DNA of 64,000 nt from Cladocopium goreaui (lineage: Eukaryota > Sar > Dinophyceae > Suessiales > Symbiodiniaceae): NCBI GenBank assembly GCA_947184155.2, contig CAMXCT020000335.1, positions 1,482,992 through 1,546,991 of the forward strand, in the 5' to 3' direction. How positions within the stretch are numbered: the first letter of the stretch is position 1; the number at the start of each line of letters is the position of its first letter. Positions 47,067 through 58,156 of the stretch are shown here, piece after piece. Both the position numbers and the translations under genes were made by a program. The notes beneath the pieces are model-generated. The model was not told where the DNA came from. It worked only from the letters and a program-made list of their open reading frames with translations, and searched no databases.

Positions 47067-47553
47067 AGTCATCGTACTTGGGTAAATCCCATCATTAAAT
47101 GTTAGATGAAGGAGTTGAACCATGGAATAATGGTTAGATTATGTTGAATAAACGGTTATGTTTGAATCGTTGGTCTATTTAAATCCACACATTATCCAGT
47201 GTTATCAGTGTCATTTTTCATTATATGTTTATTGTATATTCGATGTAATCACGCTTGAGTTGTATATAGTGTTTATATATATATATTATACAGGAATGTA
47301 TGTATATATTTAAATCAGATGTGTATATATATATATACACGCAAATATACGTGTGATGGTAGGCATCAGTGCTCCAGAAAGCAGGATGTTGTCTTCTTGG
47401 AAATGTTGGAAATGTCAGGCAACCTACTACTAGTTTGACTATCTCCCAAACAAATTGGTGACCAGTATCTATGTAGCCCAGATAGCATCACCATGTGTCT
47501 TCAACCAAAAAAAATAAAGTACCTCATTAGTTATAGAGCAAACAGATAATACT
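47067..47553. other. AT-rich spacer
   Basis: AT microsatellites at 47,270-47,290 and 47,325-47,340. No gene seen. Confidence 0.5.
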
Positions 47554-47670
47554 ATAATGTGGGTAAAACAATGGCATAGATCACCCATTTGGGAATGGCA
47601 ACCATACCACCTATTGGAAAATTTATGGTGATGACTGGGGGATGGTTTAGTATTGTTTTACCAACATTAC
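47554..47670. mobile_element. MITE family G, copy 2
   Basis: TAATGTGGGTAAAACAATGG at the left and ATTGTTTTACCAACATTA at the right are matching TIRs. Confidence 0.75.
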
Positions 47671-47769
47671 AAGCCAATTCTCATTGGTGTATTGTAAGAA
47701 TCCTACTCTTTGAATCTGTTTTTTCGCGATAACTCGGGGAATTTTTTTTGTCAGTTCGTCAATCCCAAG

Positions 47770-47879
47770 TCCCCTCTGGTAAACTAACGTGGCGAACTGG
47801 AAAATCACCATGATTAATGGGTAAATCCACTATTTCTGTGGCCATTTTCAATAGCAAACTGTAAAATTACCGGAGGGTA
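47770..47879. mobile_element. MITE family A, copy 7
   Basis: CCCCTCTGGTAAACTAACG to AAATTACCGGAGGGTA. Confidence 0.75.
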
Positions 47880-48038
47880 AGGTTCATCACCGCAAATTTC
47901 TGACGTCAACATGAAGCAATTTTAATTCATGCCAGGAAATATTTCATCGCATAAGCACCGCTGTGGCCAGCATGAGGTTTGGACTTGGTGAGGCAATGCA
48001 ACGTGGGAAACCCGGTCCAACGGTTCGGAATCGAACAG

Positions 48039-48158
48039 CCTCTGGTAAACATTCACAGTTTGCTATTGAAAATGACCAAAATGACCTACTTATAGTTGAT
48101 TTAACCATTAAAAATTGTGATTTTCCATAGTTATGTTACGTTAGTTTACCAGAGGGTA
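48039..48158. mobile_element. MITE family A, copy 8
   Basis: CCTCTGGTAAACATTCACAG to GTTAGTTTACCAGAGGGTA; slightly longer than consensus. Confidence 0.75.
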
Positions 48159-48725
48159 TATAGCTAAGTGGGTGAACCTAACTCCAATCTCTATGGTACT
48201 TAAAGCTACTGTAGTGTTCACGTTTTTTTACCAACAAACTACACAACTGGGGGGACCATTACAGCTGTTTCTTGGACTTGGGATCCCAGAATGGTCTGGA
48301 AAGCAACAGTTCCAGACCCTAGAAATGGATAGAAATGGGTTCATGACCGTCCCAAGATTCCATTGGGTTGATGATTTTAGGTCGTTAAGCTTCCTGCTTG
48401 AAGCCCCGAAGCACCAAGCTGGTCATTGCTCCGGGAGTGGTACCGAAGTTTTTTGGCCTTGGTGAAGCCACTAGTCTCTGGTAGCAGGGCCAGTTTTATT
48501 GAAGAACGGATTAATCCATGGTCTTTCTAACCTACTAAACACAATTGTATTGGGAAGAAATCCATGTTATTAAGTATGGGAAGAAATCCACTACTTAGTG
48601 ACTGTAGTTTAATTTTATCCTGTTATTTTTTTTGAACGGGATAACATTTGCTATTTGGGCTAAAGAAAACCAGCTTTCGCACGTCAATGATGTGCCAGGA
48701 AGAGGTGGTATGATTTTGGTCTCGC
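48159..48725. other. Spacer, no gene accepted
   Basis: A frame of 97 codons (48,172-48,465) has mixed composition but no recognised motif. Confidence 0.4.
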
Positions 48726-48916
48726 TAGCCTCTGGAAACTAAGCATGGCGATAGCGTTCAGTTGGTGCAAATAAGTGTCTGAATTAACTATGGTTTGTGG
48801 TAGATATAACTAGTTAATGGGGATTATACTGGTTTATAAACCAACTTATAACTGGGGGGGGGCCATCCTGTATAAATGGGTTGTTTTCCATTGCCATTTT
48901 TGATTACCAGAGGGTA
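48726..48916. mobile_element. MITE family A copy 9 carrying a nested family B remnant
   Basis: CCTCTGGAAACTAAGCATGG at the left and TGATTACCAGAGGGTA at the right are A ends. Between them 48,784-48,872 is family B (AACTATGGTTTGTGGTAGAT to CATCCTGTA). Confidence 0.6.
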
Positions 48917-49660
48917 GCCCACAGCCGCCATCCCAAGAGTGTTAGAACCTCTCAGATCCTAAGTTGTTCTTGGTTCACCTGAGCACCTGGCGGAATATAT
49001 GAACCTACGAAGCTAAAAATAAAAATGATAGTAAATCTTGCAGGCACCCAAGATTGATCATGATAAGAATTGCGCATGGTTGGAGATCTGCGGCATAATT
49101 TGCAGTTGTCGAACCTGTTTCTATTTGGGTTTGCCTTGGGATCTAGGGTACTTCAAGATCCCATGATCATCATCTATAAGACTTCAGGTATCCCGATGTT
49201 CAGAAACAACTATTTGGATTGGGTCACATGACTCGTGTGCTTGGTAATGGACAGATAGGCGGTGCAGAATGTGTTCCCGCGGTGGCGAAGGTCATTTTTT
49301 TCGCTGTGAACATTCCCTGGAAACTCTTCCCAAAGCTTTCGCAAAGGCCGGGTGGGTCCAAGGGCGCCATGAAGGGGCGAAAGGTCCAAGGGTCATGACC
49401 AGTCGAGATCAAATAGACGCCATGAAGGCGAAATCCCCAGTTTTGAGAGATCAACAGGGAAAATGATGAGTAGATATTATTTGCTCTGCTGGAATGGAAT
49501 GGGGTACCCAAGTGCCAACGAGCCAACGAGTTTGGCTCTGCTTGAGGATTTCAGATGCCCACATGGCCAGGATCTAAAAAACACCAAATTTCCATATTTC
49601 TGTGGTACAATCCTATATAGGTTTAAGGTTTGACATGCTCCAAGTTTCCTTTGGTGCCTC
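48917..49660. other. Spacer, no gene recognised
   Basis: 49,260-49,420 is less AT-rich and reads open on both strands over 60-100 codons, without motifs. Confidence 0.4.
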
Positions 49661-49830
49661 CATATATATATATACATTATACATACATAATATATATATA
49701 TTATATATATTATATATATATGATATATATTATATATATATATATATTATATATATATATATTATATATATATATATGATATATATATATATATGTATAT
49801 ATATATGGATATATATATATATGTATGTAT
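49661..49830. repeat. TATATA microsatellite
   Basis: About 170 bp of AT dinucleotides with ACATAC and GTATAT variants. Confidence 0.9.
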
Positions 49831-50047
49831 CTCCCTCTACTTTTGGCCAAACCTTGGATTCTTGCGGGATTAAATTACTATTCCCCAGCAGTTTTGTGGA
49901 TTTTTTTTGAAAGATCACCATAGACACAAAGGAGATTCGACCCAACAAGCGTGGGGATAGCAAATGCAAGCTGACTACCAAGGGAAAATACCGGCAATCA
50001 ACTGTGGCAATGGAAAACTGGAGATTACCCCGTATAAATGGAGGATT

Positions 50048-50152
50048 TACCCTCTGGTAATTTAACATAGCTATTGAAAATGGCCCACTTATAGTGGATT
50101 TACCCATTAAGAATGGTGATTTTCCATAGTTATGTTAGTTTACCAGAGGGTA
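50048..50152. mobile_element. MITE family A, copy 10
   Basis: Consensus-like 105-bp copy, TACCCTCTGGTAATTTAACA to TTAGTTTACCAGAGGGTA. Confidence 0.85.
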
Positions 50153-50287
50153 ATAGGAAATTAAACGAGCATCGATACATGGGTTTTTTATCCAGCAAGC
50201 CATGTGGGATCGCCCGTTCGGCGGAAGAGGATCATCAAATCTCCGGTGCAAACGGCGGGTGAGGCTTTCCCTCTGATGTTTCTTGGT

Positions 50288-50517
50288 TTATGGGGCCCCA
50301 TCAACTATAGTTATATCCTGGTTGGTGCTTTGGAACCATGGATTTTTTTGACTTTCCATATTAATTGGGATCCCAACTGACTTTCACTCATATTTTTCAG
50401 AGGGGTAGGTATACCACCAACCCGTATCATATTATAATGTTATTTTCCCATAAACTTATAAACCACAGTTGACCAAGTTACAAGTCAACTTAGCTGTTCA
50501 TGGAGCCTCGCCTTGTA
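50288..50517. mobile_element. MITE family B, copy 9, split by a family D element
   Basis: TATGGGGCCCCATCAACTAT before and AAACTTATAAACCACAGTT to GCCTCGCCTTGTA after the inserted D element. Confidence 0.65.
50318..50424. mobile_element. MITE family D, copy 9, nested in family B
   Basis: CTGGTTGGTGCTTTGGAAC to ACCACCAACCCG, flanked by TATC on both sides (50,314-50,317 and 50,425-50,428). Confidence 0.75.
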
Positions 50518-50559
50518 GCAAAAAAAACATGAGGTTGGCTATGTGGGTTTGTCTGAAAA

Positions 50560-50760
50560 TAGTGTACCCCTACACCCAATGGTTTTGCTGATCATTATCC
50601 CTACTAAATGGCTATTTCATTGGGGGTATACCCCATTTTCAGACAGACCCATATAACCACTGGTTGATGATGGTTATCCCACTATAATGGCTATAAATGA
50701 TGGTTAATGATGGTTGATGATGGTTAATGATGGCTATATAACCACTATAATGTCCTGAAG
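50560..50760. other. Spacer with GGTTAATGATGG repeats
   Basis: GATGGTTAATGATGGTTGATG units occur at 50,655-50,735 together with a GGGGTATACCCC palindrome near 50,620. No gene. Confidence 0.5.
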
Positions 50761-50906
50761 CTGCCTCGAACCCCCCCAGCAACTCCTTGATACGTTAAAA
50801 ACCGCAGGTTTACGGAGGTGAAGGAGCCGCGAAAAACGGCGGGGTCGTCCTGGATGCGGGGAACAGGCGGTGAGGTGGTGATTTTTTGTTGGCAAAAAAT
50901 GGGAGT

Positions 50907-51010
50907 TACCCTCTGGTAAACTAACGTAACTATGGAAAATCACCATTTTTAATTGGAAAATCCACTATAAATGGCCATTTTCAATAGCTATGTTAAATTA
51001 CCAGAGGGTA
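50907..51010. mobile_element. MITE family A, copy 11
   Basis: Complete 104-bp copy, TACCCTCTGGTAAACTAACG to AAATTACCAGAGGGTA. Confidence 0.85.
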
Positions 51011-51022
51011 GCCAACAAAAAT

Positions 51023-51473
51023 TACCCTCTGGTAAGTTTTAGCTGTGGCAATGCAACATCTGTGCCTACCCTGTGTTTCACAGAGACATATATTGTATTG
51101 CCAGGTCCTTTTGCGAACGATGTCGGAGCTATTTATATAATCTCTGATCCAGAGGCGGCAATTTCTCTCGACAGAGCTGTCAACAGGTTGTTTGCAAGTT
51201 CTTGGTGGACGTTATTTGCGAGGCCTTCAGCGAAGATCTAAAAAAGACGCCACTGTTGAAGGCACGGCAAACGAGAAACCGAGCAGGCCAAGGAATGTCG
51301 AATGGATCTTTAGCTCTCCGGCAAGTGGAAGCCGCTTCCAAAACTGATCTTGCAAGTGCCGGTCGAATGGTTTTTGAATTGCTGCCCGATCAGCTGAAAA
51401 TCACCATAAAGGTTAAAGGGTTAAAGTTATCTATCAGCGGGCCATTTTCGCCATGTTAATTTACTGGAGAGTC
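51023..51473. mobile_element. Long family A-like element with captured sequence
   Basis: The left end TACCCTCTGGTAAGTTTTAG and a right part with AAAATCACCAT, GGCCATTTTCGCCATGTTAA and TTTACTGGAGAG match the two halves of family A. Between them about 330 bp of GC-richer, coding-like sequence lies (51,065-51,395). Confidence 0.5.
51130..51410 (+). pseudogene. Coding-like segment inside a family A element
   Basis: Two plus-strand frames are open; the one through 51,202-51,459 gives a balanced helical sequence (VDVICEAFSEDLKKTPLLKA, then LRQVEAASKTDLASAGRMVF), the other YIVLPGPFANDVGAIYII. No family is recognised. It may be a captured host exon. Confidence 0.25.
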
Positions 51474-51515
51474 TGTTTAGTGGGATACCAGGGGGATAAA
51501 ATGGGCATCGGAATT

Positions 51516-51690
51516 GTAGCGACCTCGTTGAGATTACCCTCTGGTAAACTAACATAACTATGGAAAATCACCATTTTTTATGGGTAAATCAACTATAAAT
51601 GGCCATGTTCAATAGCCATGTTAGTTTACCAAAGGGTACACTGGAATGATAGCAGGGCTAATTCTCCCCATTGTGAGCCGCACTTTTCAG
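51516..51690. mobile_element. MITE family C remnant split by family A copy 13
   Basis: GAATTGTAGCGACCTCG lies just before and CACTGGAATGATAGCAGGG just after the A element at 51,535-51,638; together they match the family C core. Confidence 0.5.
51535..51638. mobile_element. MITE family A, copy 13
   Basis: TACCCTCTGGTAAACTAACA to AGTTTACCAAAGGGTA. Confidence 0.8.
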
Positions 51691-51712
51691 GTAAATCATT
51701 GCCTCCAACAAC

Positions 51713-51818
51713 TACCCTCTGGTAAACAAAAACGATGGAAAATCACCATCTTTAATAGGTAAATCAACAAACTAAATGGGCAATTTTCTATAGCTATGTT
51801 AGTCATAACCAGAGGGTA
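51713..51818. mobile_element. MITE family A, copy 14
   Basis: TACCCTCTGGTAAACAAAAA to CATAACCAGAGGGTA. Confidence 0.8.
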
Positions 51819-52865
51819 TGGCTTATGATGATATAGTATTCATAGGTTTTTTTTTAGCCAACAAAAATCACTCGGGGGGGCCCACATTGTAGAAATTTTC
51901 CAGATATCTGGGAACCCAAATACAATGAACTGGACCGTCAAGAGTGACAAGAAGCTAATGGTGAATATAGCTGCTGTTGGGTCTGCAAAATGCTCCCCAA
52001 AATCTAAAAAAAAGGGGCGGACATGAATCAGAATCAGAATCTCATTGGTTTGAAGTTGATATGTGATGGTCCATCATTGCAGGGAGACCTGAAGATAACA
52101 CAGAAACATTACCGAACCACAAATGCGGCAGTGGTGAAGGGTAGGCTAGTGGATTATTTGGTGTTCAAATGGAAAAATATGACTGATCAGCAAAATGTTG
52201 TTTTTCATTGGGCATCGAAGTTTAGCCATGTTCAGTTTCAACTTGAACATCAAGCTTTGGTGGTCTTAGATTTCCAACTATTCCCATGAACAGATGATTT
52301 GGGTATGGGCCATCTGTATGGGGTATGTGGATCAGAAGTTATCGTCTTGCGAATGAACTCAAGCAGCAACTTGCTGCCATTTCTTAGGCATGTTTTTCGA
52401 TGTTTGCAGACGTGTTTACGCACCGGGCACGTGGCGCCTGTAGACTCGTGATCACATACCAGAAAGGACCTGATGGGGGTGATCTGCTACACCAAGACCC
52501 TGGGGTGAATCTGTTGAGCTCCACGTTGGGGTTGGAGTTACTAACATGATGGTGGACATGTGTTCGTTGCGAAATCCCTAATGTCTTTGTTGTTTGTTTA
52601 AAAACATATTAAGAAACGTTGAAACAACAGCATTCACTCCCCAAATTTGGTTACACTCCGAATTTTCACCAAACTACATCTAAATCCCCAATGGCAAATC
52701 GGTTGCTACATCAGCCCCACTCCAGGAGGGGTGCAGGCTCTTTACCTATCACCGTCTTGACACAGTCTGGTGGACAGAGGAACCTTGTCCGTTTCATCAA
52801 GTGGAGGCGAGGCATTGGAGCGGAGCTTCGGTGAAACATGGCTATTTTATAAGGGAAATATCTGG
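51819..52865. other. Spacer, family B end remnant, no gene
   Basis: GGGGGGGCCCACATTGTA at 51,876-51,893 is a family B right end. Open frames at 52,023-52,289 and 52,619-52,834 show no motif. Confidence 0.4.
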
Positions 52866-52990
52866 GTAAGTTATAACATGTTATAACGACCTCACGTCGC
52901 GACCGAACCCTGGAATTATTGGTTTATTTTAGGGAAATCATCCCCAAATGGCCTTAATTCATGTTAGTAAAACATTATAATTTTCCCAGA
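52866..52990. mobile_element. MITE family C, copy 3
   Basis: CTGGGTAAGTTATAAC at the left, TTATAATTTTCCCAG at the right, core CGACCTCACGTCGCGACCG. Confidence 0.75.
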
Positions 52991-53404
52991 AATATACAGT
53001 TTTATATGTGTTTTTCAAAAAAGGGAATATGCAATGGGAATACAATGAGAATACCATAGGACCATACAGTAGGTTTTGATAGGAAATCACTACCAATCAT
53101 ACTAAAATTAGGCTATTTTACCTGCAAAAATCGTGATTGAGTGGGTTTCATTGGATTCTAATGGGTATATAAAGTGGAAATATGGTTGGATGGTTGAAAA
53201 TGTTGAATATACTTGGATCATGTGGATTCAATGGGATATAATGCAGCATAACCAGCAATTTCATTTCAAGCACACCTGGGATATGATAGGAATATGAGTG
53301 GGGATATAATAGATATTGAGATAACCCTCCGGTAGAACGAAACATGGCTAGCTGGGAAACTTTACGAACTCAATGGAGGTACCGAGATGGGAAAATCACC
53401 AGGT

Positions 53405-53524
53405 GACTTCTAGCGACTTCACGTCCCGAAGTCACTGCGAATGGTTGTCAGTAAGGGGAAAAATATCCCAAAATGGCCTTAATTGAGATGAGTGAATTGT
53501 TATATAATTGTTATAATTTATCCA
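53405..53524. mobile_element. MITE family C, copy 4, diverged
   Basis: GCGACTTCACGTCCCGAAG core, AAAATGGCCTTAATTGAG and TTGTTATAATTTATCC. Confidence 0.6.
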
Positions 53525-54049
53525 TATATATATATATATGAATTCCTAAACTGATGACTTTGCAGCATTGCAGCGTATACTTCTGGGATCGAATCAACCG
53601 TGGGGACAATGCTGGGAATATGGGTGAAGTGTGGCCTAACGACCGTTTGGGCCAATCCAGGATCCCTCAAAGTTGCCCTTTTTGACGGGTGAAATGATGG
53701 TGAAGTGATGAAGCATCAAAAAATTGAGCACACTATTTTCAGGCAAGCCTATATTTTATATGATATTTTATGATTATGCCACTAAAAAAGTACACGTGGA
53801 TGGATTAGATCCTTGGATTAGATGTGATTTTGGGGAATGAACATACTAGCTATCGGATTCTCCAGGAATATATATATATATATACATAATGGTATCTGAT
53901 ATATATATATATATATGAATAATGAGGATATTCGCATAATACTTCCGTTATTATGTATATCCTGGTATCTGCCATTTTTTTCAGAAGGGTTGTTCTCCAA
54001 TCAAAGGTGGCCATGGACATCCAGTTGGTGATTTCCGTTGCATCAATTG
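53525..54049. other. AT-rich spacer
   Basis: AT tracts at 53,525-53,540, 53,870-53,885 and 53,898-53,918. No gene seen. Confidence 0.5.
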
Positions 54050-54340
54050 TCACCCATTTCTTGACCAAGATTTACCACTTTACCAGGTCAATCAACTGGA
54101 TGGAGGATATACAACCAACCATTGAGGATATAATGGGTATATAACCAACATTAACCAACCAAAATGGGATAGTTAATGGATGATTAACGGATAATTAATG
54201 GATGATTAATGGATGATTACTAGGTCAATCAAGTGGATGGGTAGAAACTCATCCTTTCTAGTCTTGGTATCAGTGGGGTCAGCATGGATCATCTACGTTA
54301 GCGAAGAATTGCTCATTTTTTTGCTGGCAGATTGGCCATG
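54050..54340. repeat. Long repeat family F copy 4
   Basis: CACCCATTTCTTGACCAAGA to GATTGGCCATG; a related long copy is at 55,882-56,101. GATTAATGGATGATTAATGG tandem units lie in the middle. Confidence 0.65.
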
Positions 54341-54680
54341 AATCCTCAAATTTCAGTGCTGAAATCCTTCAAAATCGCCAAATTGCACAAATCCCATCAT
54401 AATATTTTTCACACCCCACTTGCTCCCAAAAAAATGTGGAAATGCCCAACAAAAAACACCCCACTGCATGGTCCCAACAAAAATGTGGAAATGCCAGGTG
54501 AATGTCCCGGAGAGCGACACTTTCTCGACCTCATGGTCCCCGCAAGGGTTCCGGCCGCAGTGGCCTTGTTTGAGCCGCGAAATCTCGAGTTGGGAGTTCA
54601 AGCTTCAAAAGTCTAGGAAGCTTAAAGCACAAGAGGGATTTCAGCACCCCAAATAAAGAGAGATATATATATATATACGA

Positions 54681-54787
54681 CTGGTTGGTGGTTTGGAGCA
54701 TTTGGATTTTGACTTTCCATGTATTGGGAATAATAACCCCAACTGACGAAGTCATATTTTTTCAGAGGGGTTCAAACCACCAACCAG
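54681..54787. mobile_element. MITE family D, copy 10
   Basis: CTGGTTGGTGGTTTGGAGC to AAACCACCAACCAG. Confidence 0.8.
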
Positions 54788-54960
54788 ATGATATAATTAA
54801 CCACAATACTATGGGATTTGAGCCGCAAAAAACTTGGATTTCTCGGTGAGTTTTCAACCCTAAACCCGAACCCGGAGAGTACTGACATTTCAAAGTCCCA
54901 ATTTCTCCAAGGGCACCAACGGCGGAAAAGATCCTCCAGCGCTCTCAGACATCTCAGAAC

Positions 54961-55066
54961 TACCCTCTGGTAAACTAACAGTTGGCTATTGAAAATGGCC
55001 ATTTATAGTGGGATTACCCATTAAAAAGGGTGATTTTCCATAGTTACGTTAGTGTACCAGAGGGTA
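54961..55066. mobile_element. MITE family A, copy 15
   Basis: TACCCTCTGGTAAACTAACA to AGTGTACCAGAGGGTA. Confidence 0.85.
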
Positions 55067-55251
55067 AGCGATATGATCTAATATGATCTAATCATGGCAA
55101 AATAGTTCTAGAATGATCTAATGTGATCTATATAATCATGTAATGTAAAAGCTGTGAGAGTTTTGTTGAGAAGTTGTTTCATGTAGTCCTGAACATCTAG
55201 CCTGAAAGTGGTTAGGATATGTTAGGATCCAAGGAAGGATCAGGAAAAACA

Positions 55252-55377
55252 ACACCCTCCGGCAATCAAACATGGCAAAGGGAAAACCATGGAAAACCCA
55301 TATTAACGGAGATGTTAATGAGAAAATAATCTATAAATGGAAAATTGTCCTTTGCCATGTATGATTACCAGAGGGTA
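55252..55377. mobile_element. MITE family A, variant subfamily (CAATCAAACATGGCAA)
   Basis: ACACCCTCCGGCAATCAAAC to CATGTATGATTACCAGAGG and GTA. The same subfamily recurs at 57,806-57,924. Confidence 0.65.
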
Positions 55378-55490
55378 GCTTAGTTCAATTGGTTCATGTC
55401 TAATTTGCCCAGAAAATTGTTGTGAGCACTGGCTAGATTCGACACCCCGGCTGGTTGATGATAAGTTTGATGGCTTTTACTACAAGGCGG

Positions 55491-55737
55491 TGCCCCATGC
55501 TTAGCGAAGTTGGTTTATATAACTCCAGTAATTTTGGTTTATGGTAGCTATATCTGGGTAAATTATAATGACCTCAGGCCGCGACCGAACCCTGGAATCA
55601 TGGTTAATAAGGGAAATCATCCCCAAATGGCCTTAATTCATGTTAGTGAAATATTATAATTTACCCAGATATATATCTATATATAATATATCTATAGTCT
55701 ATATATCTATAGTCAATAATGGGGTTGCCACCTTGTA
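55491..55737. mobile_element. MITE family B, copy 11, split by a family C element
   Basis: TACAAGGCGGTGCCCCATGC at the left and GGGGTTGCCACCTTGTA at the right, interrupted at 55,556-55,669. Confidence 0.75.
55556..55669. mobile_element. MITE family C, copy 5, nested in family B
   Basis: TGGGTAAATTATAA at the left and TTATAATTTACCCA at the right are perfect 14-bp TIRs. Confidence 0.8.
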
Positions 55738-55881
55738 TATGTTGGGACTATCATCGACCATAAAGTGTGGAATCACCAGGACCTACATGGAATGACCGAA
55801 GGTTTTGAACACCAGTTGTGGTCTTCGCGGGTGAAAGATCAATTCCGTTAGAAAATGGAAGAAGTTCACCAAATCAATTGT

Positions 55882-56101
55882 CACCCATTTCTTGACCAAG
55901 ATTTACCACTTTACTAGGTCAATCAACTGGATGATTAATGGATGATTAATGGATAATTAATGGATAATTAATAGATGGTTTACTAGGTCAATCAACTGGA
56001 TGGGTAGAACTAATCCGAACTAGTCTTTTGGTATCAATGGGAATATCTACGTTCACCAGCAAAGAATCTATTTTTTTGCAGGGTATCTAAGGTTGGCCAT
56101 G
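55882..56101. repeat. Long repeat family F copy 5
   Basis: CACCCATTTCTTGACCAAGA to GGTTGGCCATG, with ACTAGGTCAATCAACTGGAT given twice. Confidence 0.65.
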
Positions 56102-56424
56102 AAATAAGGGACAACTAAGCCAAGTACAGTTGGGACATTTTAGAACGGTGGAACCATGAAAGTCAGCAACCAGTAGTCATTGGATGCCTTTTTCCAAAAA
56201 TGGTCTTCTATGTGTTGTTGAAGCATCAAGAATTTACAGAGACAATGGACAGAATTGACGAAATATGTTCAAGTGACCATGGTCTCAACTGAACCCAAAA
56301 ATCATGGATGCTTGGATTAACAGCACTGGTTGGAATCCGGTGGAGACCTGGTTGGAGACCCTGGTTTGAGGTGATGGTTCTTGTCGACATAGCAATGTGG
56401 TTCTCTTACTGTTTAGATGATTTG

Positions 56425-56526
56425 TTGGTGGTTTGGAACATTTGGATTATTTTTCCATTCAGTCGGAATTTCATCATCCCAACTGACGAACTCATATTTT
56501 TCAGAGGGGTTGAAACCACCAACCAG
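56425..56526. mobile_element. MITE family D, copy 11, with 9-bp direct flanks
   Basis: TTGGTGGTTTGGAACATTTGG to AAACCACCAACCAG, flanked by GATGATTTG at 56,416-56,424 and 56,527-56,535. Confidence 0.85.
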
Positions 56527-56535
56527 GATGATTTG

Positions 56536-57805
56536 TTGTATTTTTCAAAGGGGGAACCAGAAATAGAGAATCTATAGGGACAGATGGCTTGGGACCACAA
56601 GTTTCGGGACAGGAACGATCAAGAAGCGCCTACCGGTAGCATCTTGGAAAAACCGGGGAAACCATCAAGTTGCTGTAATTTGCTTGTAGCTTTGTCCCAA
56701 TCAGAAACTGGTCAACAGACCATGGCAACCGGCGATCATCGAACGAGCACTCGCTTGTGCACGTAGCTGACCTTCATCTGGTGGCCATGGATTTGAAAAG
56801 AACTGTCTTTGATGGTCTTTCTCAAAGCAGGGGCATGTCTACGTGGGCTTGTCATATCCATCCGCCTTTTGAACGGCCATCCATGTTACAGTTCCAGTCT
56901 GCAGGCGTGGAATGAACACCGCCTTAACCTGCAGGAAGAGTGATCGCTCAATGATTGGGAGCCGGAACTTCCAAAGCTTCCATGCTCGCTCACACGCTTG
57001 GGGCATCTATTGCTTTAAGATGCTTTAAGTCAGTGGTTTAGTTGGCTTGCTCAGGCAACTTTAAATAACCCCCAACTCAGAACCATGTGTCAAAGCTCAT
57101 GCCAGCAAGTTTCTGGTACGTCGCTCGGGATGATGGCTTCGCGTGCACTTTTTTACACAGCTGGGGCTGTGTTGGTTCCATCCCGGTGATCGGGGAGGGA
57201 TGGATTTCAAATGTCATGTGCGTCAGCCATCAACCATGACTGGCCCATCAACCATCAACCATCAACCTCAACCAGACGGCCACGGCCACTCTTAGCTTCC
57301 AGCACTTCGAAGAGGTTGTATTCCAGCTTTTGGTGATGACAGAAAAAATTCTGCCTGTGACATCCAAGATTTTACTGCGTAGTTCTCAACCGTTATGATT
57401 GACCCAAAATGTTGTTGGTGTATTCTGATGTGTTTCTAATTGCTGCTGGTTGCTTAAATTCAAAATTTCAGATGTTCGGCGACGTCTTCACACCGTTCAT
57501 TGGTTAGATTCCAATAAAAAAACGCGGTTCAATCCTCATTTTTGTTCACGGATGCACTAGGGTTTTCATTTGAAATCTATGTGCTCGGAAATACGGTTGT
57601 TCCTGACCTTCTGTTAATGTCATAGATTATCATGGCATGTTCATAACAATGGCTACATCCCCAAAATTACCCTTCAATAGTTGAGTCATTTTTTCCTGCA
57701 TTTGAACCCATATTTTCTGGCTGACACTTTGGAGAACCGCACTGTTTTCTTCCGTTTGCTGGTTCAACCTCAGACAGACCATTTCATTCTCAACACAAAT
57801 TACGA
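56536..57805. other. Spacer, no gene recognised
   Basis: Composition is mixed; open frames do not exceed about 60 codons. CATCAACCATCAACC units lie at 57,245-57,275. Confidence 0.4.
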
Positions 57806-57924
57806 TACCTTCCAGTAATCAAACATGGCAATGGGAAATCCTTCAAAAATGGATGTGTTGATAATAAATAACATCAATAAAATGGTTGATTCTCCAGCCA
57901 GCCATGTTTGATTTTCCGGTGGAT
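57806..57924. mobile_element. MITE family A, variant subfamily, second copy
   Basis: TACCTTCCAGTAATCAAACA to CATGTTTGATTTTCCGGTGG. Confidence 0.55.
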
Positions 57925-57945
57925 ATTTCTTTTTCACCAGTGAAC

Positions 57946-58051
57946 AAGGTCAATCTTGGATGGGTAGTTTCATAATCCTTTAGCCTTTCAAGTATCAATG
58001 GGATTATCTACCTTCACCAGCTAAGAATTTATTTTTGTTTGCAGGGTATCT
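57946..58051. repeat. Repeat family F, copy 6
   Basis: AAGGTCAATCTTGGATGGGT to TTTGCAGGGTATC; family B copy 12 sits at its right end. Confidence 0.6.
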
Positions 58052-58052
58052 A

Positions 58053-58156
58053 TACAAGGTGGTGCCCCATAGTTAGCTAAGTTGGTTTATAACTCCCATA
58101 ACTATGGTTTATGGCAGATATAACTATAGTATTCATGGGGTTTATAAACCAACTGA
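58053..58156. mobile_element. MITE family B, copy 12, right end missing
   Basis: TACAAGGTGGTGCCCCATAG at the left is intact; homology stops at AACCAACTGATTC. Confidence 0.7.
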
